A stretch of 64,000 nucleotides of DNA from positions 1 through 64,000 of the forward strand of contig JAWLHA010000012.1 in NCBI GenBank assembly GCA_041690535.1, written 5' to 3'. The stretch comes from JAWLHA01 sp041690535 (GTDB lineage: Bacteria; Pseudomonadota; Gammaproteobacteria; Thiohalomonadales; Thiohalomonadaceae). Numbering within the stretch: the first letter of the stretch is position 1; each line of letters opens with the position of its first letter. The position numbers were made by a program, and so were the translations under genes. This document shows, in pieces, positions 63,031 to 64,000 of this stretch. The notes beneath the pieces are model-generated. The model did not search any database. It saw nothing but the letters and a program-made list of their open reading frames with translations, and was not told the origin of the DNA.

Positions 63031-64000
63031 ATGACCGAGACTGAACAGCTCAAAGAGAACATCGTACGCATGGAGGCGCTCGCCAAGGAGGCCGGCCTCG
63101 ATTACTACCCGGTGGACTTCGAGGTGGTGCCGCCCACCTTCATGATGGAGGTGGCTGTCTACGGCCTGCCGGTGCGCATGCCCCACTGGTCGTTCGGGGT
63201 GCGCTACATCTACCAGTTGGTCCAGCACCGCATGGGCCACTCCCGCATTTTCGAGGTGGTTTTCCCGGGCAATCCCGGTCGGGCGTACCTGGCAAATACC
63301 AACACCCTGGATGAAAACACGCTGGTGGTGGCACACGTCCTGGGCCATGCCGACTTTGCCAAGAACAACTTTCTGTTTCGGCGCAGCCAGGAGCAGGTGG
63401 GCTATCGCATTGTGGAACAGGCCGCCTCCCACGCCCATCAGATCACCTCCGCCATCGAACTGCACGGCCAGGAACGGGTCGAGGCGGTGCTGGATGCCGC
63501 GCTTTCCCTCGAACAGTACATCGATCCCCATCAGGGGCTGCGCCGCCCCCGCTATCCGCACTACGAGGATGTGGCGGCGCCGGCGGCGCCGGCCGACTCC
63601 TTTCAGGCGCGTTTCGAGGCCCTCGGCGCACCGGGGGCATCGGCCCGCGAGCTGACCGCCGCGCGCCGTAAGCGCCTGCCGACCCCGCCCCACCCGGAAT
63701 ACGATCTGTTGTGGTTCATCGCAAACTATGCCCCCGACATGGAGGAGTGGGAGCGGGACATCTTCCTCGCGGTGCGAGAGGAGTCGTTCTACTTCTATCC
63801 GGTGTTCGCCTGCCAGATCATGAACGAAGGGTGGGCTTCGTTCTGGCATGCCCGGCTGCTGCGCAATGCCGACTTCCTGCCCCAGCAACTCTATGTGGAG
63901 GCGGCCAAGACCCACTCGGACGTGGTCCGCCCCTACGCAGGCGACCGTCAGGTGGCCCTGTCGGTCAACCCATATCACCTCGGGTTTTGCATGTGGGAGA
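63031..64000 (+). CDS. SpoVR family protein (5' part, cut by window end)
   Basis: 323 codons are visible, about two-thirds of the family's usual length of some 500 aa; the gene runs off the end of the window. Visible motifs are MPHWSFGVRYIYQLVQHRMG, VVAHVLGHADFAKNN and CQIMNEGWASFWH, all typical of SpoVR/YcgB. It starts 59 bp after yeaH and completes the prkA-yeaH-spoVR stress block. The metal-site-like His/Glu residues are conserved, but the reaction is unknown. Confidence 0.95.
   Translation, partial: MTETEQLKENIVRMEALAKEAGLDYYPVDFEVVPPTFMMEVAVYGLPVRMPHWSFGVRYIYQLVQHRMGHSRIFEVVFPGNPGRAYLANTNTLDENTLVVAHVLGHADFAKNNFLFRRSQEQVGYRIVEQAASHAHQITSAIELHGQERVEAVLDAALSLEQYIDPHQGLRRPRYPHYEDVAAPAAPADSFQARFEALGAPGASARELTAARRKRLPTPPHPEYDLLWFIANYAPDMEEWERDIFLAVREESFYFYPVFACQIMNEGWASFWHARLLRNADFLPQQLYVEAAKTHSDVVRPYAGDRQVALSVNPYHLGFCMWE

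Overview
The window is high-GC bacterial DNA, most likely from a gammaproteobacterium of the Chromatiales/Ectothiorhodospiraceae kind. The pointers are a fused RlmKL methyltransferase, an aa3/caa3-type cta cluster with CtaG, SURF1 and a DUF2909 gene in the typical gammaproteobacterial order, a prkA-yeaH-spoVR block, and GlyGly/JDVT-like C-terminal sorting signals. No rRNA, tRNA, CRISPR array, prophage or transposase gene was seen.

Region 1 (about 0.1-31 kb) is a dense signalling island. It begins with a minus-strand Kai-type operon: membrane PAS kinase, kaiC, an internally deleted kaiB, a five-PAS kinase, a single-domain receiver, and a receiver-PAS-kinase. From kaiC onward the genes overlap by about 8 bp or lie within 6 bp. 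Next come a receiver-PAS-GAF-HD-GYP protein with a small periplasmic partner; a convergent LuxR-type regulator and HisKA_3 kinase; a surface protein with an FN3 domain and a sorting tail; three receiver proteins, one with HD-GYP; an overlapping pair of ODP-type di-iron protein and diguanylate cyclase; and a TonB-dependent receptor, ABC-type binding protein and BarA-like hybrid kinase. Cyclic di-GMP turnover (one GGEEF, two HD-GYP) is the common theme.

Region 2 (31.3-38.5 kb) encodes a caa3-type cytochrome c oxidase and its assembly factors. The heme A synthase gene is absent from the position between the SCO-like gene and ctaB.

Region 3 (39.1-56.1 kb) is a mosaic exopolysaccharide locus with genes on both strands. 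It has four glycosyltransferases, an exosortase-associated type of amidotransferase, two polysaccharide deacetylases, a beta-helix protein, a sulfotransferase, an O-antigen ligase/polymerase and a 1,017-bp tandem duplication of an FN3 lipoprotein gene. Region 4 (56.2-64 kb) is core genome: rlmKL, a RibD-like reductase and the prkA-yeaH-spoVR stress block, with spoVR cut by the window end.

At least three families of non-coding repeats punctuate the window. The most notable is a MITE-like element in four copies (166-267 bp) plus one decayed end. One copy has a perfect 10-bp target duplication. A second family (193 bp with 22-bp inverted ends) is followed at both of its loci by period-7 tandem repeats. 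A third is a 207-bp inverted-repeat-bounded cluster of REP-like palindromes.
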